From Siphonodentalium dalli (lineage: Eukaryota; Mollusca; Scaphopoda; Gadilida; Siphonodentaliidae): a stretch of 64,000 bases of DNA. Made by a program: the position numbers and the translations under genes. The stretch lies in the NCBI GenBank assembly GCA_032622095.1, contig CP136067.1, positions 181,200,556 through 181,264,555 of the forward strand. Reading direction: 5' to 3'. Below the pieces are notes generated by a model. That model was not told the DNA's origin. It did not search any database and saw only the letters and a list, made by a program, of their open reading frames with translations. Positions 1-11,932 of this stretch are shown one piece after another. Numbering within the stretch: position 1 is the stretch's first letter; each line of letters begins with the position of its first letter.

Positions 1-489
1 TTTTTGGTTTGTGACAAGCTATGTCAATTACAAATAAAAGAAATGAAAAAGATAATTTATAAGTCTTATATTTCAACTTTTATATGCATTTTTCGTTCTG
101 CTGCCCACTGGGGGTTGTGGTCGGATACGGCCGAGTCGGAATTATGAGTTGGTCATTCGTGAAACCAATATATTTTATATTCTATAATTACAAACATGGG
201 TATATAATATACGATCTTGAGCGTGTTACTATTTCTGACATTGGTTTTTGTGTGCTCAATGTGCACTATTGAGATTCTCGGTTGGGTAGCTCGCTTTTTG
301 GAGGAAATATGTATTATTTGACGACTATGTTATCGGATTCGACTGGACGGGCATATTAACATTTTGAACACTGTTGACAATCAATCAGGTTTTGAATGTT
401 GGCGTGGATTTTCGCAATTTTGTTGAAAGAAGTTGAAACAACTTATCATATTTTGTGGTTGTAAGTTTTGAAGAATAATGTCAAAGGAA
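1..489. other. AT-rich DNA, no feature recognised
   Basis: No splice-bounded coding stretch, RNA gene or repeat shared with the rest of the window was seen here. Confidence 0.5.
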
Positions 490-1021
490 TGTAAAGATAC
501 GGCGGAGTTGGCGGTGGGTATGCTGTTAAAATATTCAGCTCCGTCAAAAAACGGCATAAACAGAAATATTAGTAAAATATAGACAAATTGTTTTCTTATA
601 CCAATAAGAAATATGGAATAAACAGTATCTTATTGTCAAGTGTTTTTCCTTTGTTATGTAAACAAAAGCAAAAAACGTTACAGAACCTGCATGGCTTTTG
701 TTTAGATCCGGATATGGTAAACATAAAGAGCGTTATTTGTTACTGTGTTCCTGATATGGAAATAATAAAGAGCGTTTATATCATTTGTGTGTGATGAACC
801 AATAGAATTGCGCTGTGTTATGTAAACAGAAGCAAAACTTCTGTAACACGCGCAGGCTCTTGTTTACGTACACCACCGCACGTCTTGACGATAATATACT
901 ATTTACGCGCTGCTTATGTTTGGCATATGAACAAAACTATATATATTTTAATATTCCTTCTGTTGATGGCGATTTGAACAAATATGAATATTTCTGCAAC
1001 GAACACCGCCCGTGCCTTTAA
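490..1021. mobile_element. MITE family C, copy 1
   Basis: About 530 bp, ending on the right in GTGCC followed by TTAA (1018-1021). Read inward from the right the end is TTAA then AGGCACGGGCGG; the left end is a decayed version (AAAGATACGGCGG). The interior is an inverted copy of 16843-17370 and is related to 59849-60351. The TTAA border and AGG start fit the T2/Kolobok group of cut-and-paste transposons (family knowledge). It carries no transposase and would lie in the intron of the putative - strand gene that starts at 1512. Confidence 0.7.
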
Positions 1022-1457
1022 AGGGTAGAGGTTTCAACAAATTTGGTATAATTTGAAGAGAAAAAAGAGGTGTTTTTGAAGCCTTTTCCCCCAGAAGTTG
1101 GAGTGATTTTCACTAAATGGGGACCTATTATACCCATCTTGTAATATATAATACAAATAAAACAAAGTTGCCGGAACCCTTGCAACAAATGTAACAAACT
1201 ACAAATTATAGCTCTAGTAAAAATCGTAACAACAATTTTGTTTTGTGTGATTCATCGCATCATACTAAGTCGGCTATGGATCAAGCTACGTATTCTCAAA
1301 GGGTGCGATTTTGCCTCTCTTTAGACAATAGTTACACTTTATATATAGACAACAGCCAAATTAAAATAAATAAGTTTTGTGTCTCTCCCAAAAAAAATGC
1401 CCAAAATCGACTACCCTCCTTTTGATTGTAATGCGACGTTATATAGTGAGCACTTAC

Positions 1458-1512
1458 CATGGGACACGGCCAGAACGGCCAACACGTACACACACCCGTA
1501 CCAAGACATCAT
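1458..1512 (-). CDS. Putative first coding exon with signal peptide
   Basis: Reading the - strand from 1512, two adjacent ATG codons open a frame for MMSWYGCVYVLAVLAVSH, followed at 1457 by a perfect GTAAGT 5' splice site (phase 1). The peptide has the short polar start, hydrophobic core and small residues of a secretory signal peptide, and the exon is more GC-rich than its surroundings. Signal peptide plus strong donor is a common first-exon layout. The next exon would lie below 1457 or beyond the left edge; none was found in 1-1457, and MITE copy C1 would fall in the intron. Chance occurrence cannot be excluded. The product is unknown. Confidence 0.4.
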
Positions 1513-1531
1513 CTCCACGAAATGAAACGCT

Positions 1532-1774
1532 CTAAAGTATAGTAGATTTAGTAAGAAATCGCTCTTTATATGCCACTATTTCTTTGACAGAGCTTGTAAT
1601 TGGATTATTAACTATTTTATTGGATGGATACATGCTCCAAATAGCCAAAAAGCGTAAAATATAGATGAACGTAAAATGCACTACCAGACACATAATTATT
1701 CCCACCAACAATGTCGTGTTCATAAGGGGTGTTATCTTGTATTTGTTGCACAAAGCCAGAACACAGAAAACCAT
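1532..1774 (-). CDS. Unrecognised ORF with hydrophobic segments
   Basis: An 80-codon frame contains a strongly hydrophobic stretch (roughly residues 20-45) resembling a membrane span. No family was recognised. It lies directly upstream of the putative signal-peptide exon on the same strand, so if that gene is real this would be promoter or 5' UTR. Chance is the likelier explanation. Confidence 0.12.
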   Translation of the reverse strand: MVFCVLALCNKYKITPLMNTTLLVGIIMCLVVHFTFIYILRFLAIWSMYPSNKIVNNPITSSVKEIVAYKERFLTKSTIL

Positions 1775-1984
1775 GACGCCCCCAGGCTGCCATTCTTAGT
1801 ACGACATCGGGTGCGATCTAGTTATAGACAGGTCGTGTAATTCGGTTGCTTGTGCATGTATACGTGTAAATGGCGAGCCGCGATGCCACACATTCATTAT
1901 GATGCGTGCGTCTCTAAGGTTTTGTTTTATCACACACCAGCATTCGATATATTTAGTATCAGATATTGGTATGCATAATCTACG

Positions 1985-2960
1985 GCCCAGTAAACATGCC
2001 GGTACCGGTTGCAATCTGGTTCATACCGACAGTGCTGGCACCGGCATGCCACCAGTCTTTCGGGACCGGTCGGCGGGCCACCCATTACCTACATGCATAT
2101 ATTTCGTGCAGGCGGTCGGTACCGGCCACATATAGGCAAGAAGCCGGCAATCCGACGCAAAATCCACATCGTGTTATTTCCCAGTAAATCAGCAGTTTCA
2201 CCACAATACAACGTTAGTTGACACCTTCTGACATTACATATCAATCAACAGTCATGAACAGGTGCTATTTATTGCTTTATAGAATGTAATAAGGTTACGG
2301 TAGCCTGTGCGCGGCCGGTGCCGGTACCGATTTAGCATGCAACCCAGTACCAAAATGATGACAAATCGTCCGTGCAGGCAGTCGGTACTCGCCATATATA
2401 GGCAAGAAACCGGAAATCTTACACGAAATCAAACGCATGTTATTCAGTGTTGAATAGTTGACATTTAAGCATTTTATGGAATGAAATAATGTGACAGTAA
2501 ACGGTCGGTGCCGCTGCGGATTCGGTATTCCTCGAAGTTTACCAGCAGTCAGTCGGTACTGGCCGGTACAAGCAACCCACTATCATCAAATATTTCGGGC
2601 ATGCAGTCGGTACCGGCCATATGTAGGCAAAAAACCGGGAAGCCGAAATGAAATCAAACGCATATGTTAGTCGACGTTAATCACCACGATGTAACGTTAT
2701 TTGACATATTTTAACACTACATTGTTCAACAATCCATAATAGTTTAATTTCTATTTAAGCATTTTCTCTTTTCTGGAATGGAATAATGTGATAGTAAGCC
2801 TGTACCGGCCGATGTCGTACCCATGTTGGTATGTCTTGGAGTTTACCTACAATCAGTGGGTACAGGCCGGTACAGGCAACCCAGTGCCAATCTGATGGCG
2901 AATTAATCATGTCTGCAAAAGTAAGGCAATAAAGAAGTCAAACTCATGTTGCATCAGTAC
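1985..2960. repeat. Degenerate tandem array, about 245-bp unit
   Basis: Four diverged units, each marked by a GCAGTCGGTACCGGCCATAT-like core, then GGCAAGAAACCGG and later a GAAATCAAACGCAT-like segment. The cores lie near 2106, 2365, 2602 and 2850. Overlapping reading frames here are by-products of the repeat. Confidence 0.7.
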
Positions 2961-3022
2961 AAATCACCACGGTGTAATTTTGACATTTTATAGTTTATTT
3001 TACACATTTTGATCAAGTATGT

Positions 3023-4179
3023 ACGGTGGCTGGTTTAGGACATGGGAATTAACGAAATAACTAATTAGTGGCCACGAAATAACTAATTGTGACATACGAT
3101 CGTCAGTCCCATTGTTGTAATGGAAGCGGATAGAGATGATCTGGTTGTAGTTGTCCACCATCTTGGCATGAGCCACGACGATATATGAGATAAAGGGTGT
3201 TGTAGGGTGGCCCGTAAAACAAATTAAGTAATCACCCCTTTCAACAACCAGATCCAAAGTTGCCGCCGTCCAGGGGGTGGGGTCACATATGGCACCCACG
3301 ACATTCAGTATATCTTGGGGTCCACCCTACAACACCCATTATACCACAATAAACGGTTAAGGGGCCGAGAAATTGTATAGGTGCCATATTTGAACCCATG
3401 CATCTGGGGCGGCCATTTTGGATCGGGGGAGGGTGAAAGCGGGTGAATATTTAGATTGTCTCAGGGGTCACCCTATACAACACACTTTATTCGACCTAAA
3501 ATGGGGGGGGGGGGGTCGAATTGCATGGGTACCATATATGGACCCCTCTGATCAGTTATGATTTTCGCTCGAGGTGGGCTGAAGGTGTGAAAATTTAGCT
3601 TGCTTTGCGAGCCACCGTACGACACCCTTTATATGATCTATATCGGTTAAGTGGCCGAGAAATAATGTGTACCCTATTTGACCCCTTCTGATGGGCGACC
3701 ATTTTGGATCGGGTATGGTTGAAAGGGGTGAATAAGTTTGTTTTGGGGCCACCCTACAAAACCCCTTATTTGACTTAAATCGGTCAATAGGCCGAGATAA
3801 ATGTCATTCCCATTCGATCCCTTGTGGTAAAAACTAATGAATATTCAGATTGTCTTGGAGCCACCTAACCCGTGTTTCCTCGTTCTCTCTGGGCTAGTTT
3901 ATATCGGACGTTCATATCCCCATAGAGCCCGGGTCCCACGCCATAAGGGGGTTATATTAGCTTCTCTGCGATCGTACGCATTGTTTCTAAAACATCATCA
4001 AGTGTAAACAGTCGCCGTAAAGGTATCTGAATATCTGGATATATGCAAAGGTCAATCAGTTATTTCGTGGCCACGAATTAGTGGTCACGAATTAGTATTT
4101 CGTGACCACGAATTAGTTATTTCGTGGCCACGAAATAAAAAAAAAATTCCCATGTCCTAATTCCTAAACCAGCCACCGT
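3023..4179. mobile_element. TIR element with 8-bp target duplication
   Basis: The left end reads ACGGTGGCTGGTTTAGGA; the right end is its inverted copy with a small insertion. Both sides are flanked by AAGTATGT (3015-3022 and 4180-4187), an 8-bp target duplication. Just inside the ends are several copies of a CGTGGCCACGAAAT-type palindrome, as expected of transposase binding sites. The centre (about 3190-3880) holds roughly three diverged units containing the phrase CACCCTACAACACCC and another built on GCCATTTTGGATCGGG. No transposase frame survives. An 8-bp duplication suggests an hAT-like or similar superfamily (inference). Confidence 0.8.
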
Positions 4180-4187
4180 AAGTATGT

Positions 4188-4699
4188 TATTCAAAATGTT
4201 GTCTTGAATAATTTACATTTGTGCATGTTCTGTGCATGTAATCATGTGTCGATATATAGCCTGCATGTATCTATCGCTGCTGTAACGATATAGGTATACA
4301 TGTAAACTGCTAGTGTTAGTGTAAATATTATGATATTCTCAATAACAAGTTTGTAAATACATAGATCATTTCTTCTTCAGGAAAAGAAGATACATCACTA
4401 CATCCATATTAAATCCCATTTAACTGTTTAATGACACATATATTACACGATTCAAGATAAAGAGTACAAATAAAACTTCGTTGTTCGTCTTTCGAGACTA
4501 TAGTGTTAGGGTACGTTCTTACGCTGCAAACTTGCATTTGCTTTTTTCCAAAATTTTCCGTGAGAATTTTCTGATATATTTTGAAATACAAACTTAGTTT
4601 CCGTGTCCAAATACTTGAGCTTAGTTTATTGTGATGCCCTGACCTTGCATGGGGTATTTCGCTTACTTCTTAACCATTTCATACTAAATTGATTCTCAA
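4188..4699. other. AT-rich spacer, nothing recognised
   Basis: No coding, RNA or repeat signal could be supported. Confidence 0.5.
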
Positions 4700-4890
4700 A
4701 TTCAGTGATACAGGTATACCGGTATATTGTAATTCAGTGATACAGGTATACCGGTATATTGTAATTCCGTGATACAGGTATACCGGTATATTGTAATTCA
4801 GTGATACAGGTATACCGGTATATTGTAATTCAGTGATACATGTATACCGGTATATTGTAATTCAGTGATACAGGTATACCGGTATATTGT
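4700..4890. repeat. 32-bp minisatellite
   Basis: Six near-identical tandem units containing GATACAGGTATACCGGTATA; the inner GGTATACC and ATACCGGTAT are self-complementary. Confidence 0.95.
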
Positions 4891-5548
4891 ACTTGTTTGT
4901 TATTCGTCTGGAGGGATTTTCATTCGGACCAATCAGACGACAATTCAATTCAATTAGTTTTTTCTCTTAAACTCATATTACATTTTCATGAGTATTGAGA
5001 CATATTTATTCTATTTACAATAGAAGAACATTGTTATATGCAATAGCTATTATGTACACAGATCAGAATCGGCTGATCAATCGAAGCCGGTGTCACGTTA
5101 CGGTATTTAGTATTGCCTGCTCGGTGGGAACAGTCGAACAGAAGCACGGAATCGGAAAAGTTTCTAAAATTCGTCGTGTATGTTTTATGGAAAACATGGT
5201 AGCAAAATAATATTTGACATTAATCTTACGTATCTCCGCCACGATCTTTGTTATACTGTAAGTTTGAGCAATTCGAGCCATGCAATTTGGGTTATACTCA
5301 TACTCAACAGGTTTATTTGTAAAATTTTGATTCCAGATTCGGTAACCAGAAAACACCACGACTCACATGACCGACTCACATGGCCGTTGAATCAAGTGAA
5401 GAAAACCACTGTCGCAAAATACGTATGCTGTGTACATGATGCTATCACGAAGTATATAATATAATATAACTATTTGACATAACAAAAGAGTTGTGTATAT
5501 AGTAGCAAAAATACTGATATCAGTGATAAGCAAATGTAAAGTCGTGAA
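4891..5548. other. Spacer with overlapping short ORFs
   Basis: Short frames overlap on both strands between 4995 and 5464 without recognisable protein similarity or splice-site support. No feature is claimed. Confidence 0.4.
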
Positions 5549-5584
5549 CTAGTGAAACAGTATTGATTTGAGTTTACTTACTAT
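5549..5584. repeat. 36-bp direct repeat, left copy (LINE target duplication)
   Basis: Identical to 7287-7322 except for one base. Starts CTAGTGAAACAGTATT and ends GAGTTTACTTACTAT. It brackets the LINE relic. Confidence 0.85.
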
Positions 5585-7286
5585 ATATATATTCTTTATT
5601 GCCTCCTCGTGGGAGAGAGTGTACATGTAGAGCATGACAGTGTGTTTGATATTTACAGGTGCAAATTATACAATATAATAGGTACATATACAATTATTTG
5701 TATGGTCGTGCCGGCAATTCGGCAGAAATATTGTGCGTGGGATAAGCACATGCGTTCGGCGGGATTCATGATCTGATGGTCAGGAATAGTCCAACTTCGA
5801 TAAAGATTTCATGCCATGGGTTGAGATGAGATCCTGTATAATAGCGACGTTAATTGTTAGATATGACATGCGGAGAATGACATATGTATAAGCTATACTA
5901 CCCAGATCGATTACCAGAACTTGTTAATAATCTAGATCAAAGTACGACCTCACGTGCATCACATAGTAATTTAATATGCGTGAGATTTGTGTTGGGGTTA
6001 CCCAAAATAAGCTAGTTAAGCAATGAGCAATTTGACTATGAACGCTCACAATGGTGACATTTAAGAACATAACCATTATCTACATTATGTATTTCGGTGG
6101 TCACATAATTGCGACATATTCATTTAGTTATCGATTAACAGGTGTGGTGGTCTTAGTGTACGAATAGATCAATCTCATGACAGTGGTAGACATCTGATGT
6201 TAGTAAATCGATACACATATTATATTAGTCAATTAGGTGCTGTTCAATGTCTTCACGATTCTGCTAGAAAATAGCAAAAAATATGCTGTTTCAATGACTA
6301 CATTGTCAATTGCTGGTGCCAACTCCACTGGAATATGCACACAGGAGCCACCGAGGATAATCGCCATCAATTGTTGAAGCGACATGCTGTCCAGGAACAT
6401 ATACATTGGAATACCATATTTGTCAATAATAAGGTTCCAATAATTATATCGCATCTGGATAATCGCATCCGAGCTACATGTCCAAATTACGTGCATCAAT
6501 TCATTGTTGTATCTCGAACCACACTTAAGACACAGAACATTATTGTCATATGTAGTTTTATTGAGGAGTAAGGCCAGGTGTTTTAGTGCCACGGTGTGCG
6601 GACGATTTCTACGCATTAATTCCCATATGTTCCAGCTGTCCAGTGGATGCGGGTGACACTGTACCAACATAGCCAAGCTAGTCGTGGTACATGTAGAGTT
6701 GAACCACTCTGCACAATAGTTTTGTTCAACGGCCTGGCGATTGTGTTTTTTCGAGATATCATCAGAATGGAATATTCCGTTATCAAGGAAATCGGTGAGG
6801 AAATGTCTGAGGTTGTATCTGTCCATGATTCGAAAGATGTCAGCGACAAACCCGGAAAATATCCTACCGAATAAAGTATACTGGTATGTTTTGAATAGAA
6901 ACAACCTGAGTGGAATTTGATGTCCATTCGGCAGGTGGATTAGCTTCCCAAGAAAGGAGAGTTTTCTAATATGAATTTCTCTTTCTATCGGCATCAACCC
7001 GAGGAGTCCCAAAGCGAGATGAGTTGGGGATCTGGTAGGCAGTGATTGGCTGTGCTTGACACATGTCCGATACGATCTCTCCAGTGTGAGTATAGTGCGG
7101 ATGCTTTGTCCATGGGAAACAACTCAGATCCATACATTGCTCGAAGAATAACTACGTTTTTCAAAAGTTTAGATAGCACAGACGGAGAACATGAATGCAG
7201 AATACGTTTGCCAGCTAGTCCGAAGTATGTGCTCCTCATTTTATGCGACATTTGCTTTGAGCGGATCGAGGTGATATCGAATTTTC
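5585..7286 (-). mobile_element. 5'-truncated LINE (non-LTR retrotransposon), family L1a
   Basis: A - strand element. The coding part (7251-6233) is the C-terminal region of a LINE polyprotein: a reverse-transcriptase thumb-like segment with the phrase ILRAMYGSEL, then a C-terminal zinc knuckle (LCLKCGS, later H-x5-C). The frame breaks near 7000, so it is dead. A 3' UTR of about 650 bp ends at 5585 with CACGAGGAGGCAATAAAG and a short TA tract. The same 3' end occurs at 25147-25182. The 36-bp direct repeats on each side are read as an unusually long target-site duplication. Confidence 0.85.
6233..7251 (-). pseudogene. LINE ORF2 C-terminal fragment (frameshifted)
   Basis: Two overlapping frames, 7251-6994 (85 aa) and 7012-6233 (259 aa), join into one degraded polyprotein tail. 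Hallmarks are the post-catalytic 'alYGsEl' block and a Cys-Cys-His-Cys knuckle close to the C terminus, as found in many animal LINEs. No catalytic YxDD block is present, so the copy is truncated at its 5' side. Confidence 0.8.
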
Positions 7287-7322
7287 CTAGTGAAACAGTA
7301 TTTATTTGAGTTTACTTACTAT
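7287..7322. repeat. 36-bp direct repeat, right copy
   Basis: Matches 5549-5584 with a single T/G difference. Right border of the LINE insertion. Confidence 0.85.
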
Positions 7323-7365
7323 GTCGGTCATTACAATGGTGCAGAAGTGCAGAAGGATTTCTATT

Positions 7366-7470
7366 CATTGGTGGGAAATGTCCAGATAACAAGTTCAACA
7401 AACGCCTATGGCCTTATATATTGCCGTTTGTTGAATTTATTAGTTTAATTACCAAGGCAACTACTCGTCT
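7366..7470. repeat. MITE family E fragment
   Basis: Contains GGTGGGAAATGTCCAGATAA followed by AAGTTCAACAAACG and a partly complementary CGTTTGTTGAAT stretch. The same start recurs at 60879-60914 and, inverted, at 54737-54812. Confidence 0.6.
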
Positions 7471-10400
7471 ATGAGTATTTTGTAAAGAAATGGATAATTC
7501 CCTTAAAAATGTTTACACATGCCTCGTTTACAGAGACAAAATCTATGGTAATTGAACATCACCGGTATATAAACCGCCTGGGTTATAACATAATCCCTTG
7601 TGAATATACTATATATGTAAATGGCAAGAACGGCTAACACTCATTGTATACCGGCATTCGCCGGAAAAAAAAAAAAAAAAAAAAATGGATAACATGTACA
7701 CCGTTATATATTGACTAACACCAAAATCAAAACATAGGATATCGGGCTCACGCCCTAGATGGCTCCTTGGGCGCTGATGAATGTCCTCGGGCGGCAATAT
7801 ACGCTTGTCGTGCCGTAGTATAAGCCGTCGAACAATTATCTCCTCCAAAATCAACTAACACTACTAAATTGACAACACTTCCTTTACAGAAATTGTGTCT
7901 ATATATTCAATATTTTTACAAATATATTAAAAACAACCCCAAAAAAAAATCACAAAAACCAAAAAAAATATTCACTGTATATATATATATACATCCACAT
8001 ATACCATTGTCTACCATCGTACATATTTGTTCAACCAATAAACCACAGCAAGAACATGAAGATGATTTCACTTACGCCCGCGCCCTGGGAACCCATTCAA
8101 ACTGGGGGAAGACGCAATCATTTCTATAACAGGCACTGCCCGCCACCAATATAATTACAAATTCACTTTCAGAAGCTAGCGCTCTGTCATACACATTCCA
8201 CTCACCTAACAACACCAACCAAGCGGGATCCGGCTTGAAAACCGACCCAGCACTAGCTTGGGGTGGGGTGCAGGAACTACAGACCCATAAGTGGTCATAG
8301 CTCTCAACGTGTTAGGAACGACATATACCAAAATATGATCGTCCCGCTTGCCGCTCTGACATTTCTTCGGGAGCAGGACGGCTCACGGCCCAAGAACACA
8401 CTGACATGAACTAAATGTATACATAATTTTAACAAAATAAAGAAATTACCAAAAAAAATATAAAACCAAAAAAAATCTATTGAATGTAATCATGTAATCA
8501 TATATATCTCTGTACAAACCATTCACATCGTGAACAATTAAAGTCTATTTTGTACATAATCTTCAGATTTACTTCACTTATCGGAACCCAAATAACTCTG
8601 CACATAAAATTGTCAGAGTCTTCACCTACGCCCGTGCCATGGAATGTAGGGCGGCCCATCCAGAAACAACGAAATAAACAAAACATACTGTCTCTGCGCA
8701 TTTGGCTATAGCAGAATAGCGGTATGATGGCGCATTGAATCACATTGAATCACACGCTCTGACTTGCGGTTGGTTGTTTTTTTAAACAACTAACAACCTA
8801 ACACTATTTTAAAATTATAACACGGGCCCCGCTCCTTTTTCAGCGCACCAGATGACACGCTCAGCTCAACCATATATTAAAGGGACCCACCGGGTCACCC
8901 CTCACACCCCATATTAAAGCTCGTGGGCTCTTCCCCAAATAATCCATCCATTCAATTCAATCAAAGATATAACATTAATCCAATTGTGTCCGATTTTCCC
9001 GTGTTCAGACATGACTATTTTCTGTGTGCCTATCTCCAACAACAACAACCGTGGGGTGAAGGAGAAGATCACTCGATCTTTTCGACCATCCCGGGCGCGT
9101 CGCGCCCATCTACTCACTTTATGGCAAGAACGGTGGGTTCAAAATTCAAACATAGTTTTCCCAGGACCACAAAGGATTAAAATTGTGGCGATATATCATA
9201 ATTTACAACATGCATCGGCGAGCAATGATTTATAATAAATTTTACGAAGGAAAAGATTTTTATAGACGGTCGACCTTAATATTGTATCGACCTGCGACCT
9301 GCGACCGGGGTCAGCTGTTTAGAAAGTTCGAGGTCAAGTGAACATCTGAGCGCCAACCACGAGAAGGGCGGGTATCTTGGTTGATTGATTGTCCTCGTGG
9401 TGACGTTGTCGATACCCGACTGCCCATTCAAACGAATTTCGCACAGACCACAAGGTCAATACATTCTACCCGCCATCCCACCCCCTTCAGGTGTGGGCCT
9501 TTGGCCCACTACTCCCTCCAGTGACTGGTTAGTGCTTGGTTTGGCACGGCCCGGTGCAGTGCCATACCTTTTTTGGTTTAGGCGTGTGGCGTGGTACACC
9601 CAGGTTGCATATTGTTCAATCGGGGCCGCGCCACATGCCGATGGTTGTCATAATTTCGGTAATTCGATTAAAGAATTGCCATTACGCAAATATGTCTTAG
9701 TCTTTAATTATTTAGCCCACCAGTGGTACTCAGGGAATTGTCGTAAAGTAGGGAGATAGGATATAAATGATCTTTTCGGCCAATCATTTATTTACTGCGG
9801 ATTAATAGGAAACTCTTTGCATTTAGGGGAAAATGGAGGGTCTAACTGTTCCATCTTTTGAGATCGATACTCAATTTACTTACAGCCTGACGATTGCAAG
9901 AAGTCACATATACATGTACATATTACGGACTTGTTCGGGTGCGTGAAACTTATAAGTTAGTACTCAGGTGCTATGCCAACCTGGAGAATGTAGCATTCCT
10001 CTAACATCGCCGAAAATTTAAAAGAAATGGACCATACTACTCCATTGAAACATCGTCTGAACTACGCTCAATTGTAACTATTTACATCAGATTCGGGACG
10101 CACCTATTGGCGATAATATTACGCAAATGATTTCGCCATCAAGAGTCATTACATTTAATTAATATATGAATGACGATGTGTGTTGTCAATTTGGATTAAT
10201 ATTCGTAAAAATAACAACTTTGAGAAAGATTATTCTCCAGTTTTATTTGATCACCCTACCGGAGTGTTTCACGTCACTTTAAAATACCGAGGATATATAT
10301 TGTACTCGACACCTCCTGTGCGGCTCAATGCATCGTACATGTAATGTTATAATGGCTGTGGACACACGTACCAAATTCAAATTCAAATATGTTTATTCTC

Positions 10401-10618
10401 ATTAAACCATATATACAATACAGTATTTGAGAAAAAATAATAAAGTGAAATACATGTAATGAAATATATATACATAATACCCGACGTGTTATTGGTATCT
10501 CGAGGTGTGTGGTGATTTTTCGTCATTTGGCTGCATAACATTATCCTTATTATACATTGAGAGAGACTGTAAAAGTGACACATCAAGCCATTCTGATCCT
10601 AATATGGGAGAAACTTTT
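7471..10618. other. Long gene-free stretch with local GC-rich patches
   Basis: There is a 21-base A tract after CCGGCATTCGCCGG near 7665, and A-rich or AT-simple tracts near 7930-7990 and 8450-8475. GC-richer patches at about 7740-7850, 8060-8400 and 8820-9130 look like relics of retroposed sequence, but no family was recognised. The 124-codon frame at 9385-9759 has unusual Trp/Pro-rich composition and no recognisable domain, and is not called. Confidence 0.4.
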
Positions 10619-10619
10619 G

Positions 10620-10658
<39 letters not shown>
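10619..10658. repeat. (AT)n microsatellite
   Basis: An uninterrupted TA run of about 38 bases. Confidence 0.95.
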
Positions 10659-10660
<2 letters not shown>

Positions 10661-11786
10661 TCATATATGTTTGACGTGCACAGGTCTGAGACAATCTCAT
10701 CACATTTCCTCTTTAGTATAATTAATGCATGGATCAGTTTTGACACAGAACTCTGTTGTATATAGGAATGTACACGTATGATTCAGGGGAGAAGCTCATA
10801 TCGAACATGTTGACAACACCTGGATGTTTGAATTGACCCATTAGTCGAGATTCCACAAAACTTATTGTTAATGCTTAGTTCTATAAATTAGATCTTCCAA
10901 AAAATACAATATATATTGTTGTGTAGTTTATATACATTTGTAATACGACCCTGCCTAACTATGCTTAAAAGCCATGTCCTGATTGGCCTGTGGCCCGAGT
11001 TACCATGGCTATCTCGTTCCAGTTTTGTGGTACAATTCTACTTTTTCCAATTGTACCACGAAAAAAATCGGTTTATTCATATCGCCGCACGCGACTTTTC
11101 CCGTCTTTTCTAACTCCGCGCAAACGGGGCATCAACGGAGTACACCCGCACCAGTAACCCTTTGAATTATTTTGCTACATCTTGACAATCTTGCGAATTT
11201 TCTAGCGATTTTTCGCTTGAAACCAGTTTGGTTGCCAATGAATATGGTCCAAATGATGTTATTGTATACTGATATACGTTACGACCAAAGAAAGTTACTT
11301 AATAAGTATATTAAATGACAAACTAAATCCATGGGGCCGGGCTGTGCATTCGTCGATTCGAATCTCGATCATATTCGATATTTCGGAATCAAGTTGAAAA
11401 TGAAAGCGCTTGTTCACCAGTACAGAAGGGGAATAAGATTAGTTTAGTAAACTAGTTCATTTAGATCGCTTTGTGTGAGGAAAATGGTCCATAGTCGATG
11501 ATAATATTCATGTTGTCCCAACAACGTTCAACACAGAAATGACAGCAATCGTATTTCCTGTACAATTTAAATGAAAGGCACGGGCGCCGCTGAAAACACA
11601 TCGTTTTTTAGCCAATCACAACGATTATTTACGCAAACAAATTACTAGAGTACTCCATGCAAAGAATCGAGTACGCCCAATACGAATTACACCACGAAAT
11701 GATTTCTCACCTGAGACCGAAAAAGCGCAGTATTTCGTTGACTATTCAGTAGAATTGTGACCATAAACTTTCAGTCGTATTACAAA
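10659..11786. other. Spacer with one short hairpin
   Basis: At 11026-11061 GTGGTACAATT is followed by AATTGTACCAC, a short hairpin related in sequence to the arms of the large palindrome at 11787-11932. An AAAGGCACGGGCG motif near 11573 resembles one end of MITE family C, without a partner end. Nothing else was recognised. Confidence 0.5.
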
Positions 11787-11932
11787 AGAAATAAATACAC
11801 GGTGTATCGGTGTGTATGGTCAAGTTGTACCACAAAAAACTGATTGTAGGACTCCGCTACGCGTCGTCCTACAATCAGTTTTTTGTGGTACAACTTGACC
11901 ATACACACCTCTACACCGTGTATTTATTTCTT
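11787..11932. repeat. 146-bp near-perfect palindrome (long hairpin)
   Basis: Arms 11787-11852 and 11866-11932 are almost exact reverse complements (mismatches only near TATCGG/CCTCTA) around a 13-nt GC-rich centre, TCCGCTACGCGTC. The outer sequence is AAGAAATAAATACACGGTGT. As DNA it could extrude as a cruciform; as RNA it would form a hairpin of roughly 66 bp. Probably a very young fold-back MITE. Confidence 0.95.

Noticed and set aside
8060-8400. Possible relative of the U2-headed unit body
   Set aside because: Shares only GAACCCATTCA and a nearby GGGGAAG with that body; too little to claim homology.
9385-9759. 124-codon ORF
   Set aside because: Unusual composition and no domain or splice-site support; not distinguishable from chance in a GC-richer relic.
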